DNA from: Porticoccus sp041395745
GTDB taxonomy: Bacteria; Pseudomonadota; Gammaproteobacteria; Pseudomonadales; Porticoccaceae
Length of the DNA stretch: 64,000 bases
Direction: 5' to 3'
Assembly: GCA_041395745.1 (NCBI GenBank)
Contig: JAWKZV010000004.1
Location: 62,001-126,000 of the forward strand
Shown here: positions 1 to 8,817 of the stretch, in pieces
Layout of the letters: the number at the start of each line of letters is the position of its first letter
Position numbering within the stretch: position 1 is the stretch's first letter
Program-made: the position numbers and the translations under genes
The notes under the pieces: model-generated
What the model was told of the DNA's origin: nothing
The model's database searches: none
Seen by the model: the letters and a program-made list of their open reading frames with translations, nothing else

Positions 1-377
1 ATGGCCTGGACAAATTTCAGCAGGTCCGGGTTCACACTCAATCCCGCCCCTTTCAGGGCGAAATCCGACAGGTTTTTCGCTGCTCCGAAGCCTCCCGGCA
101 GAATCACGGCGTCAAAGTCTCCCGCATCGGCCTCGGCCAGATCCTTGATATTGCCACGTGCCAGCCTGGCGGCCTCCACCATGACATTGCGGTTCTCTCC
201 CTCGGCTACTGCCCCATTGGCGTGATTGACCACATGGAGTTGCTCGATATTGGGGGCAAAGCACTGAACCCGTGCGCCGTTCTGGTCGAGACGCAACAGA
301 GTGAGGACGGACTCATAAATCTCGGAACCGTCGTATACCCCGCAACCGGAAAGAACCACTGCCACCCGCTTAGCCAT
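1..377 (-). CDS. elbB: ElbB-type isoprenoid biosynthesis glyoxalase (3' part missing)
   Basis: Only the first 125 codons are present; the gene runs off the left edge. The start ATG is at 377. The visible protein begins MAKRVAVVLSGCGVYDGSEI and contains PGGFGAAKN at residues 94-102, the DJ-1/PfpI-fold pattern of ElbB (enhancing lycopene biosynthesis protein 2). The nucleophile Cys expected further downstream lies outside the window. Family members have weak glyoxalase activity and an unclear physiological role. The gene is divergent from the universal stress protein at 495, with a 117-bp gap that should hold both promoters. Recognition is firm, function only at family level. Confidence 0.85.
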   Translation of the reverse strand, partial: MAKRVAVVLSGCGVYDGSEIYESVLTLLRLDQNGARVQCFAPNIEQLHVVNHANGAVAEGENRNVMVEAARLARGNIKDLAEADAGDFDAVILPGGFGAAKNLSDFALKGAGLSVNPDLLKFVQA

Positions 378-494
378 GAAAAACCCCCACGCTGAGTCAA
401 ACTAACACTGTGTAAAAATAGTCTATGGTTAGAGAATATCCCGATTATATGGAGCTACCGACGAGATTCCTACGGTTCTCCGGGAGTAGATGCC

Positions 495-1331
495 ATGGCT
501 AGTTGCCTCAAATACCTGGTCGTGATGGATCCCGATGCGCCGCAGCAGTTCGCGCTGACCCGAGCGGTTTCTCTGGCCAACCACAGCGGCGCCAGTGTAG
601 TCGCCTTTGCCTGCTGCTACCTTGATGAACAATCCCTGTTGCACTTCAACTCCCGTCACGAGGCTAAACACGACGCGCGCCAACGACTGGAACAGTGGAT
701 ATACAACCAGACCAGCCAGTTGCATGGCCGCACAAGAATCAGCTGTGAGTCGGCCTGGAATGAGGACTGCGTCACCACCGCCTGCCTCAGGGCTCAACAC
801 CACGATGCCTGTATGATGTTTCTGGATCGCCAGTGCAGGGAGCCGTTACAGCGATGGCTCGACCAGGCGCCCACCCCTCTGTACCTGACAGCAGAGAGTG
901 AAGAAATGACCGGAGGTCACCCGGTATTGGCGTCGATCTTTCCGCGTTGTGACGACGATATACATACCGCCCTGAACCACAATGTGCTCGCCACCGCCTG
1001 CAACCTGGCCGAGGACACTGGGCGCTACCTGAATCTGGTCTGTGCACTGGATGAACGTGAAGCCATAGCCGAGCACCTGGGTTTTGACTACCTGGAAAAC
1101 CTCGACACGGTTCAGCTGGCCATCGCCCAGCAGTACGGTGTGGACCCCGCGCGTATCCACTTGCAACTGGGCCCACCTTGCAGCGTCATCAGCGACTGGG
1201 CAGGACAATTGTCAGCAGCTGTCCTGGTAGTGGGTAACAGCAAGGGAAAAAGCTTTACTGCCACCCTGCTGGGCTGCATGGCGGAGCGATTGCTTGAGAA
1301 ATACCCGGGAGATCTGCTGGTGGTCAACTGA
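495..1331 (+). CDS. Tandem universal stress protein (UspE-like)
   Basis: 278 aa, about the length of two fused Usp domains. The N-terminal half starts with the usual first beta strand and Asp (YLVVMDPDA, about residues 7-15). The C-terminal half ends in VVGNSKGKSF followed by LLGCMAERLL, which resembles the nucleotide-binding loop of the Usp fold but is degenerate. UspE-type tandem proteins are cytosolic stress or starvation proteins of poorly defined biochemistry. ATG 495 is chosen over upstream options because of the purine-rich GGGAG just before it. It converges on trmB with only 4 bp between the two genes and no obvious terminator. Specific role unknown. Confidence 0.7.
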   Translation: MASCLKYLVVMDPDAPQQFALTRAVSLANHSGASVVAFACCYLDEQSLLHFNSRHEAKHDARQRLEQWIYNQTSQLHGRTRISCESAWNEDCVTTACLRAQHHDACMMFLDRQCREPLQRWLDQAPTPLYLTAESEEMTGGHPVLASIFPRCDDDIHTALNHNVLATACNLAEDTGRYLNLVCALDEREAIAEHLGFDYLENLDTVQLAIAQQYGVDPARIHLQLGPPCSVISDWAGQLSAAVLVVGNSKGKSFTATLLGCMAERLLEKYPGDLLVVN

Positions 1332-1335
1332 CCAT

Positions 1336-2028
1336 TCAACCCTTGCTGTACAGCAAGTCCCAAACCCCGTGGCCAAGTCGCTCGCCGCGCTTCTCGAATT
1401 TGGTAACCGGGCGGTAATCCGGGCGCGGGGAGAATTGGCCGGGGCCAGCCAGATTGTCAAAACCTTCAGCGACTTCCATCACCTCCAGCATGTGCTCGGC
1501 GTAGGGCTCCCAGTCAGTAGCCAGGTGTAGTACCCCGCCGGGTTTGAGATAACGGCGCAAACGAGCCACAAATTCCGGCTGCACCAGGCGGCGCTTGTTG
1601 TGCTTTTTCTTGTGCCAGGGATCGGGGAAATAAATCTGTATCCGATCCAGGCTATTCTCCGGGATACAATCTTCCAGCACGTCTATGGCATCTGCCAGGT
1701 AGACGCGCAGATTCGCCAGCTGCAGTTTTCCGGCATTGTTGATCAACCGCCCGACGCCCGGGGGGTGCACCTCAATGCCAATAAAATCCTTTTCCGGCTC
1801 CTGTTGCAGCATCTGTAACAGGGAATCTCCCATACCAAAACCGATCTCCAGCACTCGCGGGGCATCGCGACCGAAGGCCTGTGTGGCATCCAGCAGTCCG
1901 TCATGCAGACTCAAGCCGTACTGCGGCCAGTATTTCTCAAACGCCGCGCGCTGCCCCTCGGTCATGCGACCGGCGCGCACCACGTAACTGCGAATCGATT
2001 TCTTTTTGAATTCCGGCTTGATATCCAA
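1336..2028 (-). CDS. trmB: tRNA (guanine-N7-)-methyltransferase TrmB
   Basis: Methylates G46 of tRNA using SAM. The 230-aa protein has the SAM loop LEIGFGMGDS (about 60-69), the TrmB signature PDPWHKKKHNKRR (135-147) and the C-terminal RPVTKFEKRG (206-215). A longer in-frame reading to 2148 exists, but its first 40 residues only translate the upstream gene in another frame. I choose TTG 2028, directly after the DUF423 stop and preceded by AGGGGG, because homology starts there and the length fits E. coli TrmB (239 aa). Probably translationally coupled to DUF423. Confidence 0.9.
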   Translation of the reverse strand: MDIKPEFKKKSIRSYVVRAGRMTEGQRAAFEKYWPQYGLSLHDGLLDATQAFGRDAPRVLEIGFGMGDSLLQMLQQEPEKDFIGIEVHPPGVGRLINNAGKLQLANLRVYLADAIDVLEDCIPENSLDRIQIYFPDPWHKKKHNKRRLVQPEFVARLRRYLKPGGVLHLATDWEPYAEHMLEVMEVAEGFDNLAGPGQFSPRPDYRPVTKFEKRGERLGHGVWDLLYSKG

Positions 2029-2029
2029 A

Positions 2030-2419
2030 CTAGTCCCCCTGCGACTGTTGAGCCACCCACTGCACCAGGGCAACGGACAGCAGCAACCAGCCCAGCATAA
2101 ACAATACACCGCCCAACGGCGTGACCATCCCGAGCGCCTTGACGCCACTCAGCACCAACACATAAAGGCTACCGGAAAACAGCACTGTTCCCGCCATCAT
2201 TGACCAGGCGGCTTTTTGTAACAGGGGCAATGGTTGTCGGGTTCCGGCAATGACAATGGCGAGCAACACAAGGGCGTGGAACATTTGATAGAGCACGGCT
2301 GTCTGCCACACGGCAAGCATTTCCGGGGCGACACTGCCACGTAAGCCATGAGCCCCGAACGCTCCCAGAGCAACGGCGAGAAACCCGGACAAACCGGTAA
2401 AGATAGCTATCGATTTCAT
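2030..2419 (-). CDS. DUF423 inner-membrane protein (YgdD-like)
   Basis: A small hydrophobic protein of about 129 aa from the MKSIAIFTG start; roughly four membrane segments fill most of the length. The N-terminal FLAVALGAFGAHGLRG is the DUF423 hallmark. ATG 2419 is preferred over ATG 2443 because AGGGGAAC lies just upstream of it. No biochemical function is established for the family. It sits between rpoH and trmB on the same strand, separated from rpoH by a strong hairpin terminator at 2445-2473, so it probably has its own promoter. Confidence 0.8.
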   Translation of the reverse strand: MKSIAIFTGLSGFLAVALGAFGAHGLRGSVAPEMLAVWQTAVLYQMFHALVLLAIVIAGTRQPLPLLQKAAWSMMAGTVLFSGSLYVLVLSGVKALGMVTPLGGVLFMLGWLLLSVALVQWVAQQSQGD

Positions 2420-2444
2420 GATGTTCCCCTGTGAGCCGTTCAAT

Positions 2445-2473
2445 AAAAAAGCCGCGGCAATCGCGGCTTTTTT
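2445..2473 (-). terminator. Intrinsic terminator after rpoH
   Basis: AAAAAAGCCGCG and CGCGGCTTTTTT form a 12-bp perfect stem with a short loop. It lies 19 bp past the rpoH stop codon in the direction of rpoH transcription and is flanked by A/T runs on both sides. Confidence 0.85.
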
Positions 2474-2491
2474 CTTACCGGTCGAGACCGA

Positions 2492-3346
2492 TCAGGCTTC
2501 CATGATCGCCCGCACTTTTTTCATGGCATTCTGCTCCAGCTGGCGAATGCGCTCGGCGGACACCCCGTAACGGTCGGCGAGATCGTGCAGGGTAGCCTTG
2601 TTCTCGGCCAACCAACGGCTATGGATGATATCGCGGCTGCGCTCATCCAGTTCTTCCAGGGCATCAGCCATGCGACCGAAACTGTCCTGCTCACTGTCAG
2701 CCTGTTCCAGTTGCCAGGCGGGATCAGCAGTCTTGTCTTCCAGATACAGCGCCGGAGCCTGGTAAGAACTGTCGTCCTCGCTGTCTTCCGGTGCATCGAA
2801 AGTGGCATCGCGGGCCGCCAGGCGCTGTTCCATTTCGAACACCTGGGCAACTTCCACACCGAGATCCTCGGCAATCGCCTGCGCTTCATCGTTGGAAAGC
2901 CAGGCCAGCTTGCGTTTCGCAGTGCGCAGGTTGAAGAACAGTTTGCGCTGAGCCTTGGTCGTGGCCACCTTGACGATACGCCAGTTGCGCAACACGTATT
3001 CGTGGATTTCCGCCTTGATCCAGTGCACCGCAAAGGACACCAGCCGCACACCCTTTTCAGGATTGAAACGCTTCACTGCCTTCATCAGGCCCACGTTGCC
3101 TTCCTGGATCAAATCACCCAGCGGCAGACCGTAACCGTTGTAGGAGCGAGCGATGTGCACCACGAAACGCAGGTGTGAAAGTACCAGGCGACGTGCCGCA
3201 TCGAGTTCACCGCGATAGTAGAGATCTTCCGCCAGTGAACGTTCTTCGTCAGCGGACAAAACCGGAATGGTGTTCACGCCCTGCATATAGGCTGAGAGAT
3301 TGGCGCCAGGCGCCATCCATTCAACAGTCTGTAACTCTTTTTTCAT
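2492..3346 (-). CDS. rpoH: RNA polymerase heat-shock sigma factor (sigma-32)
   Basis: 284 aa, the normal RpoH length. Region 2 (about 45-115) includes DLIQEGNVGLMKAVKRF. The RpoH box QRKLFFNLR lies at 133-141; this segment distinguishes sigma-32 from other sigma-70 members and is the region implicated in core binding and in DnaK/FtsH control. Region 4 ends in a helix-turn-helix (about 245-280). It directs RNA polymerase to chaperone and protease promoters. It follows ftsYEX on the same strand, the arrangement conserved across gammaproteobacteria, after a 99-bp gap that probably carries its own promoters. The downstream hairpin ends the transcript. Confidence 0.97.
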   Translation of the reverse strand: MKKELQTVEWMAPGANLSAYMQGVNTIPVLSADEERSLAEDLYYRGELDAARRLVLSHLRFVVHIARSYNGYGLPLGDLIQEGNVGLMKAVKRFNPEKGVRLVSFAVHWIKAEIHEYVLRNWRIVKVATTKAQRKLFFNLRTAKRKLAWLSNDEAQAIAEDLGVEVAQVFEMEQRLAARDATFDAPEDSEDDSSYQAPALYLEDKTADPAWQLEQADSEQDSFGRMADALEELDERSRDIIHSRWLAENKATLHDLADRYGVSAERIRQLEQNAMKKVRAIMEA

Positions 3347-3445
3347 GTCGGCCTCAACAGCTTAAGGGGCTGTAGTTTAACAGTTTGCCCTTAGATTTCC
3401 ACATCATCCAAAAGTTGCAATAACCGGTTGATTGAAATCAAAAAA

Positions 3446-4465
3446 TCATCTCGGCTCGATGTCGGCCAGGTGTCTTGCCACGGCCAGCCAGGCCCCGATC
3501 AAACCCAACAGCACACCACAGCCCACCAGTGCGACAAAACCTGCGGCACCCAGCCCGATGAGCTGGAACTCGGTCTGATAGAGCGCCGACAACTTCGCTA
3601 CCGGACCGCCGATCCACAGCAATGCCAGCAACACCAGCAGCCACGCCAGTATGCCGCCCAGCAGCCCATACCAAATGCCGGTGTACAGAAACGGCCGGCG
3701 CACATAACTGTCCGTGCCGCCCACCAGTTTCACCACCACAATTTCATCCCGGCGGCTCTCTATGGCCAGCCGTATGGTATTGCCGATGATCAGCAACACT
3801 CCAAGGGACAGGGCCAAGCCCAGGGAAAATACCAACCGCTGGCCAATTTCCAGCATGCCCTGCAGGCGCCGCATCCATTTCATGTCGAGGCGAACATCGT
3901 CTACACCGGGCAGGGCGGCTATACGCGCGACCAGGTCTTCACTGGCAGCCAGGTCCGTGCGAAAGTGGTCTTCGGGCTGCACCAGCAGTACCGCTGGCAG
4001 GGGATTTTCGTCCAGCAGCTGTAATACGTTGCCAAACCCGGACAACTGCTGAAATTCCTCCAGCGCCCTTTCCCTGGATACGTAGTCCACCACCCGAATG
4101 TCGGCGTCTTCGCGCAACTGTTTTTGCAACTGATCAACAGCGGCGTCATTCAGACCCTTCTTCAGGAAAATGGTCATCTGCGCGGTACTCTCTACCCGTC
4201 CGCCCAGCTGTTGCAGGTTGACCACCCCCACATACAGTGCGGCAGGCAGTCCCAGAGCGATGGCGACAACCAGCGATGTCATCAAGGTCTGCACCGGTTC
4301 TGCTAGCAATCGCCGGCCGGTGTTGATAAACAATGCACGGTGATGTTGAAAATAGCTTTTCAGCTTGTCCGACCAGCGCGCAGCACCCTCGCTAGCGCCC
4401 CGCCGTCCGTCCCTTGCCACCGGCTGCGGCCCACGAACGGCCCGTGAATTCCCCTTAGAGGACAT
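3446..4465 (-). CDS. ftsX: Cell division ABC transporter permease FtsX
   Basis: 339 aa with a basic cytosolic N-terminus (1-60), one TM (about 62-86), a periplasmic domain (about 90-205) and three more TMs (about 209-231, 262-286, 303-327): the FtsX layout. With FtsE it links divisome assembly to activation of periplasmic amidases through its extracytoplasmic loop; this is family knowledge. Its start overlaps the end of ftsE by 11 bp, indicating coupled translation. Confidence 0.95.
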   Translation of the reverse strand: MSSKGNSRAVRGPQPVARDGRRGASEGAARWSDKLKSYFQHHRALFINTGRRLLAEPVQTLMTSLVVAIALGLPAALYVGVVNLQQLGGRVESTAQMTIFLKKGLNDAAVDQLQKQLREDADIRVVDYVSRERALEEFQQLSGFGNVLQLLDENPLPAVLLVQPEDHFRTDLAASEDLVARIAALPGVDDVRLDMKWMRRLQGMLEIGQRLVFSLGLALSLGVLLIIGNTIRLAIESRRDEIVVVKLVGGTDSYVRRPFLYTGIWYGLLGGILAWLLVLLALLWIGGPVAKLSALYQTEFQLIGLGAAGFVALVGCGVLLGLIGAWLAVARHLADIEPR

Positions 4466-5132
4466 GGTTTGCCACCTCGTCGTGCACCAGTCTGCCCTGC
4501 TGCAACTGCAGCAATCGCTGGCCCATGCGGGAAATCAGGTCAACGTCGTGAGTGGCCACCAGCACCGTGACCCCCAGCTCACCGAACTGGCGGAACAATT
4601 TCATGATTTCGGCAGATAATTCCGGGTCCAGGTTACCGGTGGGCTCATCAGCCAGCAGGATTCGCGGCTTGTGCACCACCGCCCTGGCTATACCCACTCG
4701 CTGTTGCTCGCCCCCGGACAGGGCGATCGGGTTCATCTTTTCCTTATCCAGCAGACCGACCTTGTCGAGTGCGGCCCTCACCCGGCGACCAATGTCCCGG
4801 GGCTGGTAACCGGACACCTGCAGGGGCAGTGCGACATTGTCGAACACATTGCGATCGAACAGTAACTGGTGGTTCTGGAAGACCACGCCAACCCGACGAC
4901 GGTAATAGGGAATCTGGCTGCTGTGCAGACGACCCAGATTTTTGCCATTGATCAGCAGCTGACCGTGTGTCGGGCGCTCCATCAGCATGATCAGCTTGAG
5001 AAGTGTGCTCTTCCCCGCACCCGAGTGCCCGGTGAGAAAAGCCATTTCACCCGGCTCCAGATGAAGGCTCAGCCCGCTGAGCGCCTCATGCCCGGATGGA
5101 TAACGCTTGCTGACATTGTCAAAGTGGATCAT
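4455..5132 (-). CDS. ftsE: Cell division ATP-binding protein FtsE
   Basis: 225-aa ABC ATPase. Walker A GHSGAGKST is at 35-43, the signature LSGGEQQR lies mid-protein, and Walker B with the catalytic Glu is LLADEPTGNLDP. The residues match FtsE rather than MacB/LolD paralogues, and the neighbours are ftsX (overlapping) and ftsY (17 bp upstream). It powers the FtsEX complex at the septum. Confidence 0.96.
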   Translation of the reverse strand: MIHFDNVSKRYPSGHEALSGLSLHLEPGEMAFLTGHSGAGKSTLLKLIMLMERPTHGQLLINGKNLGRLHSSQIPYYRRRVGVVFQNHQLLFDRNVFDNVALPLQVSGYQPRDIGRRVRAALDKVGLLDKEKMNPIALSGGEQQRVGIARAVVHKPRILLADEPTGNLDPELSAEIMKLFRQFGELGVTVLVATHDVDLISRMGQRLLQLQQGRLVHDEVANHVL

Positions 5133-5149
5133 ACCGTCGGTTGGCTACC

Positions 5150-6217
5150 TCAATCGCTGCGGTCAAGCAGGGCGTGGACGTACTCCCTGGCATCAAAGGG
5201 CTGCAGATCGTCGATCCCCTCACCCAACCCCACAAAGCGCACCGGTATACCAAAGCGCTTGCAAAGCGAGAAGATAATGCCGCCCTTGGCGGTGCCATCC
5301 AGCTTGGTCAGGGCCACGCCGGTAACATTTACCGCGTCGTGGAACTGCTGCATCTGGTTGATGGCATTCTGTCCGGTTCCCGCATCCAGCACCAGCAACA
5401 CCTCGTGGGGTGCGCTCTCGTCCAGCTTGGCCATCACCCGCTTCACCTTCTTGAGCTCTTCCATCAGGTTGCTCTTGGTGTGCAGGCGACCGGCGGTATC
5501 GGCAATCAGTACATCCACATTGCGGGACTGGGCGGACTGGATGGCGTCAAAAATGACCGAAGCACTGTCGGCACCGGTGTGCTGGGCAACGACCGGCACC
5601 CGGTTGCGCTCGCCCCAGGCCTGCAGCTGTTCCACCGCGGCGGCCCGAAAGGTGTCACCGGCGGCCAGCATCACCGATTTGCCCTGACTCAAGTAACGGC
5701 GCGCCAGCTTACCGATGGTGGTGGTCTTGCCCACACCATTGACGCCCACCACCAGGATCACATAGGGACGGTGCTGACTGTCAATCTGCAACGGCCTCTC
5801 ACAAGGCTTGAGCTTGTCCACCATGGCATTCTGCAATGCCGCCACCAGAGCCCGGCTGTGTGACAGTTCGCGGCGCTGCACCCGCTCTGCCAGATCGCGG
5901 ATGATTTCCACAGTGGTTTCGATACCCACATCTGCCATCAGCAACAGGGTTTCCAGCTCTTCCAGCAGTTCATCATCGATTTCCCGGTCACCGAGAAACA
6001 GATTGCCGAGGCTGCGACTGGTTTTGGACAGGGCGCGCTTGAAGCGATCGCGCAACCGCTCCCTGGGTATTTCATCCTCCCCGGTCGCGGGGGCGAGCTG
6101 CTCTGCCGGCTTTTCTGCCGGCTGCTCTACCTTGTCGCGGCGAAAGCGCTGCAAAAATGAGCGCTTCTCTTCGCCGGGGGGGTTATTGTCAGGGTTACTT
6201 GGATCAGAATCCGACAT
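5150..6217 (-). CDS. ftsY: Signal recognition particle receptor FtsY
   Basis: 355 aa. The acidic, Pro/Glu-rich A domain (1-60) is followed by the N and G domains of the SRP GTPase family: G1 GVNGVGKTTT (158-167), G3 DTAGR (240-244) and G4 TKLD (304-307). It docks ribosome-SRP complexes at the inner membrane. It is the first gene of ftsY-ftsE-ftsX, divergent from rsmD with a 58-bp gap. The A domain is short compared with E. coli FtsY. Confidence 0.97.
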   Translation of the reverse strand: MSDSDPSNPDNNPPGEEKRSFLQRFRRDKVEQPAEKPAEQLAPATGEDEIPRERLRDRFKRALSKTSRSLGNLFLGDREIDDELLEELETLLLMADVGIETTVEIIRDLAERVQRRELSHSRALVAALQNAMVDKLKPCERPLQIDSQHRPYVILVVGVNGVGKTTTIGKLARRYLSQGKSVMLAAGDTFRAAAVEQLQAWGERNRVPVVAQHTGADSASVIFDAIQSAQSRNVDVLIADTAGRLHTKSNLMEELKKVKRVMAKLDESAPHEVLLVLDAGTGQNAINQMQQFHDAVNVTGVALTKLDGTAKGGIIFSLCKRFGIPVRFVGLGEGIDDLQPFDAREYVHALLDRSD

Positions 6218-6275
6218 CGATTTTCTCAGTAGTTACTGGGCGGTGTATGCTTACCCTTTGAGGAGTACACCAGCT

Positions 6276-6890
6276 TTGAAACACCACCACCGTTCAACGT
6301 TATCACCCTCCGGACGGGGGGCGTCGGGACAGCTGCGTATTATCGGCGGCCAGTGGCGCGGGCGCAAACTTCGTTTCTGGGAAGTCGACGGACTGCGCCC
6401 CACCGGCGACCGCATTCGCGAAACCCTGTTCAACTGGCTGGCACCGATCATCGCCGGCTCACGCTGTCTTGACCTGTTCGCCGGTTCCGGAGCATTGGGA
6501 CTGGAAGCACTGTCCCGGGGAGCGGCCAGCGCAACCCTGATCGAGCGCCATCCACAGGCGATCTCGTCACTGCGGGAGAACTGTCAACTGCTGGGAGCGG
6601 AAGGAGCCGAGATTCTCCAGGCGGACGCTCTCAGCTGGCTGGAAAAAGCGACCCCCCAACACCCCTATGACATTGTGTTCCTCGACCCACCCTTTAGTGC
6701 CGAGCTGTTACAACCCAGCATGGACCTGCTATCCCGCCCCGGTCTGCTGTCGGCCAATGCCCTGCTCTACGTCGAAAGTGAACGGCACCAGCCTGCGCCG
6801 GTTCCGCCACAGGGCATGAGCCTGTATAAGGAAAAGACCGCCGGCCAGGTCTGTTACCGTCTCTATCACTCATTTGAGAATGGCGCCTAA
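6276..6890 (+). CDS. rsmD: 16S rRNA (guanine966-N2)-methyltransferase RsmD
   Basis: 204 aa. The SAM loop DLFAGSGALGLE is at 66-77 and the catalytic DPPF at 137-140. It methylates G966 in the 30S decoding region. The open frame extends far upstream, but that part is antisense to ftsY. I choose TTG 6276 because GAGGAG precedes it by about 10 bases and the length fits the family. GTG 6243 and TTG 6258 are in frame but lack a ribosome-binding site. Conserved neighbours are ftsY (divergent) and coaD (downstream). Confidence 0.9.
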   Translation: MKHHHRSTLSPSGRGASGQLRIIGGQWRGRKLRFWEVDGLRPTGDRIRETLFNWLAPIIAGSRCLDLFAGSGALGLEALSRGAASATLIERHPQAISSLRENCQLLGAEGAEILQADALSWLEKATPQHPYDIVFLDPPFSAELLQPSMDLLSRPGLLSANALLYVESERHQPAPVPPQGMSLYKEKTAGQVCYRLYHSFENGA

Positions 6891-6931
6891 AAGGTATACC
6901 ATGCCAGCCCCCTCCACAGCGAAGAACCACC

Positions 6932-7414
6932 GTGAAAACAATCGTTTATCCCGGCACATTTGACCCCATCACCAATGGCCACATCGATCTGGTGGAACGC
7001 GCCAGCAAGCTTTTCCATCACGTGATTGTGGCGGTGGCCAGCAGTGAACGGAAACGCCCGCTGTTCGACCTGGACGAGCGAATCGATCTGGCCCAGCAAG
7101 CACTGGCGCACCTGGACAATGTGGAGGTCCGGGGCTTTGACTATCTGCTGGTAAATTTCGTCAAGGACTGCCGAGGCGACGCCATTCTGAGGGGCTTGAG
7201 GGCGGTATCCGACTTCGAATACGAATTCCAGCTGGCCAACATGAATCGCAACCTGGCGCCGGACATCGAAAGTATCTTCCTGACCCCGTCGGAAAAACTC
7301 TCCTACTTATCGTCCTCCCTGGTCAAGGAGATCGCCTCACTGGGCGGCGATATCAACGCGTTCGTACACCCGGCGGTCAAAAAAGCGCTCAACCGCCGCT
7401 ATGGCGAAAACTGA
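6932..7414 (+). CDS. coaD: Phosphopantetheine adenylyltransferase
   Basis: Fourth step of CoA synthesis: joins ATP to 4'-phosphopantetheine to give dephospho-CoA. 160 aa, the usual size. The nucleotidyltransferase motif GTFDPITNGH (8-17) and the C-terminal YLSSSLVKEIASLGG (ISSTxxR-like) are intact. It starts with GTG at 6932, where homology begins (MKTIVYPGTFDP). It lies 41 bp after rsmD, likely in the same transcript, and its stop abuts the end of the convergent mutM. Confidence 0.95.
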   Translation: MKTIVYPGTFDPITNGHIDLVERASKLFHHVIVAVASSERKRPLFDLDERIDLAQQALAHLDNVEVRGFDYLLVNFVKDCRGDAILRGLRAVSDFEYEFQLANMNRNLAPDIESIFLTPSEKLSYLSSSLVKEIASLGGDINAFVHPAVKKALNRRYGEN

Positions 7415-8231
7415 TCAGCGCTGGCAACTGGGGCAGTAGACGGTCGCACGCTGCCCCTGGCGGACTTCCTTGAGAGTTGAGCCGCATTGCAGGCACGCTT
7501 CCCCGCCACGTCCATACACATACAGTTTCTGCTTGAAGTACCCGGGCTTGCCGTCGCCACCAACAAAATCCCGCAGCGTGGTGCCGCCCTGCTCAATGGC
7601 ACTGGCCAGCACCTCGCGAACCTGTGCCACCAACACCTCATAACGGGACCGGAGACACCTTCCCTGCCGCAAGGGTCGGACGGATGCCGCTGCGGAACAG
7701 CGACTCGTTGGCGTAGATGTTACCCACCCCCACCACCACCATGTTATCCATCAGGAATTGCTTTACCGGCACTTTGCGTCCGCGGGATAGCCGGTAAAGG
7801 TAGTCCGCACCAAAGGCTTCATCGAAAGGCTCCGGACCCAGCCCGCTGAGCAATGGATGCAATTCCGGCTCATTAACCAGCCACTGCACCGTGCCGAAGC
7901 GGCGCGGATCGGCATAGCGCAGCACTGTGCCATCGCTGAAATTGAAATCCACGTGGTCGTGTTTGCCCGCCGGGGTGCCTGCGGCAACGATGCGCAGATT
8001 CCCGGACATTCCCAGATGCACCATCAGGTGTCCGGCGGGAAAACGAAACAGCAGATACTTGCCCCGCTGCCGACCGTCCAGCAATACCTGTCCAGGCAAT
8101 AGCTGCGGCAGGTCGGCGGGAACAGGCCAGCGCAGACGCGCTTCCCGAACGATCACTTCGGCCACCGTTTTCCCGACAATGTGCGGGCTTACCCCCCGCA
8201 GCGTCACAACCACTTCAGGCAGTTCCGGCAT
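7415..8231 (-). pseudogene. mutM: Formamidopyrimidine-DNA glycosylase MutM, single-base frameshift
   Basis: MutM removes 8-oxoguanine from DNA. The N-terminal frame (8231 down to a stop at 7638) starts MPELPEV, with the catalytic Pro/Glu, and runs through NIYANESLFRSGIRP. The C-terminal frame continues as RSRYEVLVAQVREVL through EQGGTTLRDF to the zinc finger with CLQCG and CPSC. The break falls around 7649-7660. Removing one base gives 271 codons, matching E. coli MutM (269 aa), with all motifs present. As written, the protein would lose its zinc finger and be inactive. Either a true null allele or a one-base sequence error. Confidence 0.88.
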
Positions 8232-8329
8232 CTTTCACTCCCGCCAGCAGGTGGCTGTCAAAAATCTCTGGCATACTAATGCACCCCCTGAAAAAGGGCA
8301 TCCCGATCACCCCAGGAGCAATTACCGAA

Positions 8330-8740
8330 ATGGCGCTTGGCCGAAAACGCATTGCCGAGGAACCCGCGGAAATAGACATGACCCCGATGCTGGATGTGGT
8401 ATTCATCCTGCTGATCTTTTTCGTGGTCACCGCGACCTTTGTGCGCGAAAGCGGCATTGACGTCAACCGCCCACCGGTCAGTGACCAGCCGCCACCAGCG
8501 GAACAGCAGGTGCGCACTATGGTATTCCGCATCGACGCGGACAACAGTGTGTGGCTGGAAGGACGGCGCATTGATGTGCGCGCAGTGCGCGCCAATGTTG
8601 AGCGGGCCCACGCAGAAAACCCCCAAACCAGAGTCATCATTGAGGCACACCCCCAGGCCAAAACTGCCACCTTCGTGCTGGTTTCAGATCAGGTCCGGGA
8701 AGCCGGCGTCACCGATATCGCCCTGACCACTACCTCCTGA
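8330..8740 (+). CDS. ExbD/TolR-family biopolymer transport protein
   Basis: About 136 aa from ATG 8330. Residues MTPMLDVVFILLIFFVVTATF form the single TM helix with the conserved proton-path Asp of ExbD/TolR/MotB stators. The rest is a periplasmic domain. AGGAG stands about 12 bases before ATG 8330; the in-frame ATG 8279 has no such signal. ExbD normally works with ExbB (energising TonB) or as TolR with TolQ, but neither partner nor a TonB gene is adjacent. The partner must be elsewhere, or the gene is a relic. The terminator at 8771-8800 follows. Confidence 0.8.
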   Translation: MALGRKRIAEEPAEIDMTPMLDVVFILLIFFVVTATFVRESGIDVNRPPVSDQPPPAEQQVRTMVFRIDADNSVWLEGRRIDVRAVRANVERAHAENPQTRVIIEAHPQAKTATFVLVSDQVREAGVTDIALTTTS

Positions 8741-8770
8741 CGCGGTCTGCTCCATAAACAACACAGCCAC

Positions 8771-8800
8771 AAAAAAGCCCCGACTGGGTCGAGGCTTTTT
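8771..8800. terminator. Bidirectional terminator between exbD and rpmG
   Basis: AAAAAGCCCCGAC and GTCGAGGCTTTTT form a near-perfect hairpin (one mismatch) with A and T runs on either side. It lies between the convergent ends of the ExbD gene (8740) and rpmG (8818). Confidence 0.8.
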
Positions 8801-8817
8801 CAGATCACCGGGCAAGC

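Noticed and set aside
5808..6275. Upstream extension of the rsmD frame
   Set aside because: Antisense to ftsY; homology and the ribosome-binding site place the start at 6276.
7720..7745. Tandem CCACCA run in mutM
   Set aside because: It encodes the conserved Met-Val-Val-Val-Gly segment on the minus strand; not a repeat element.
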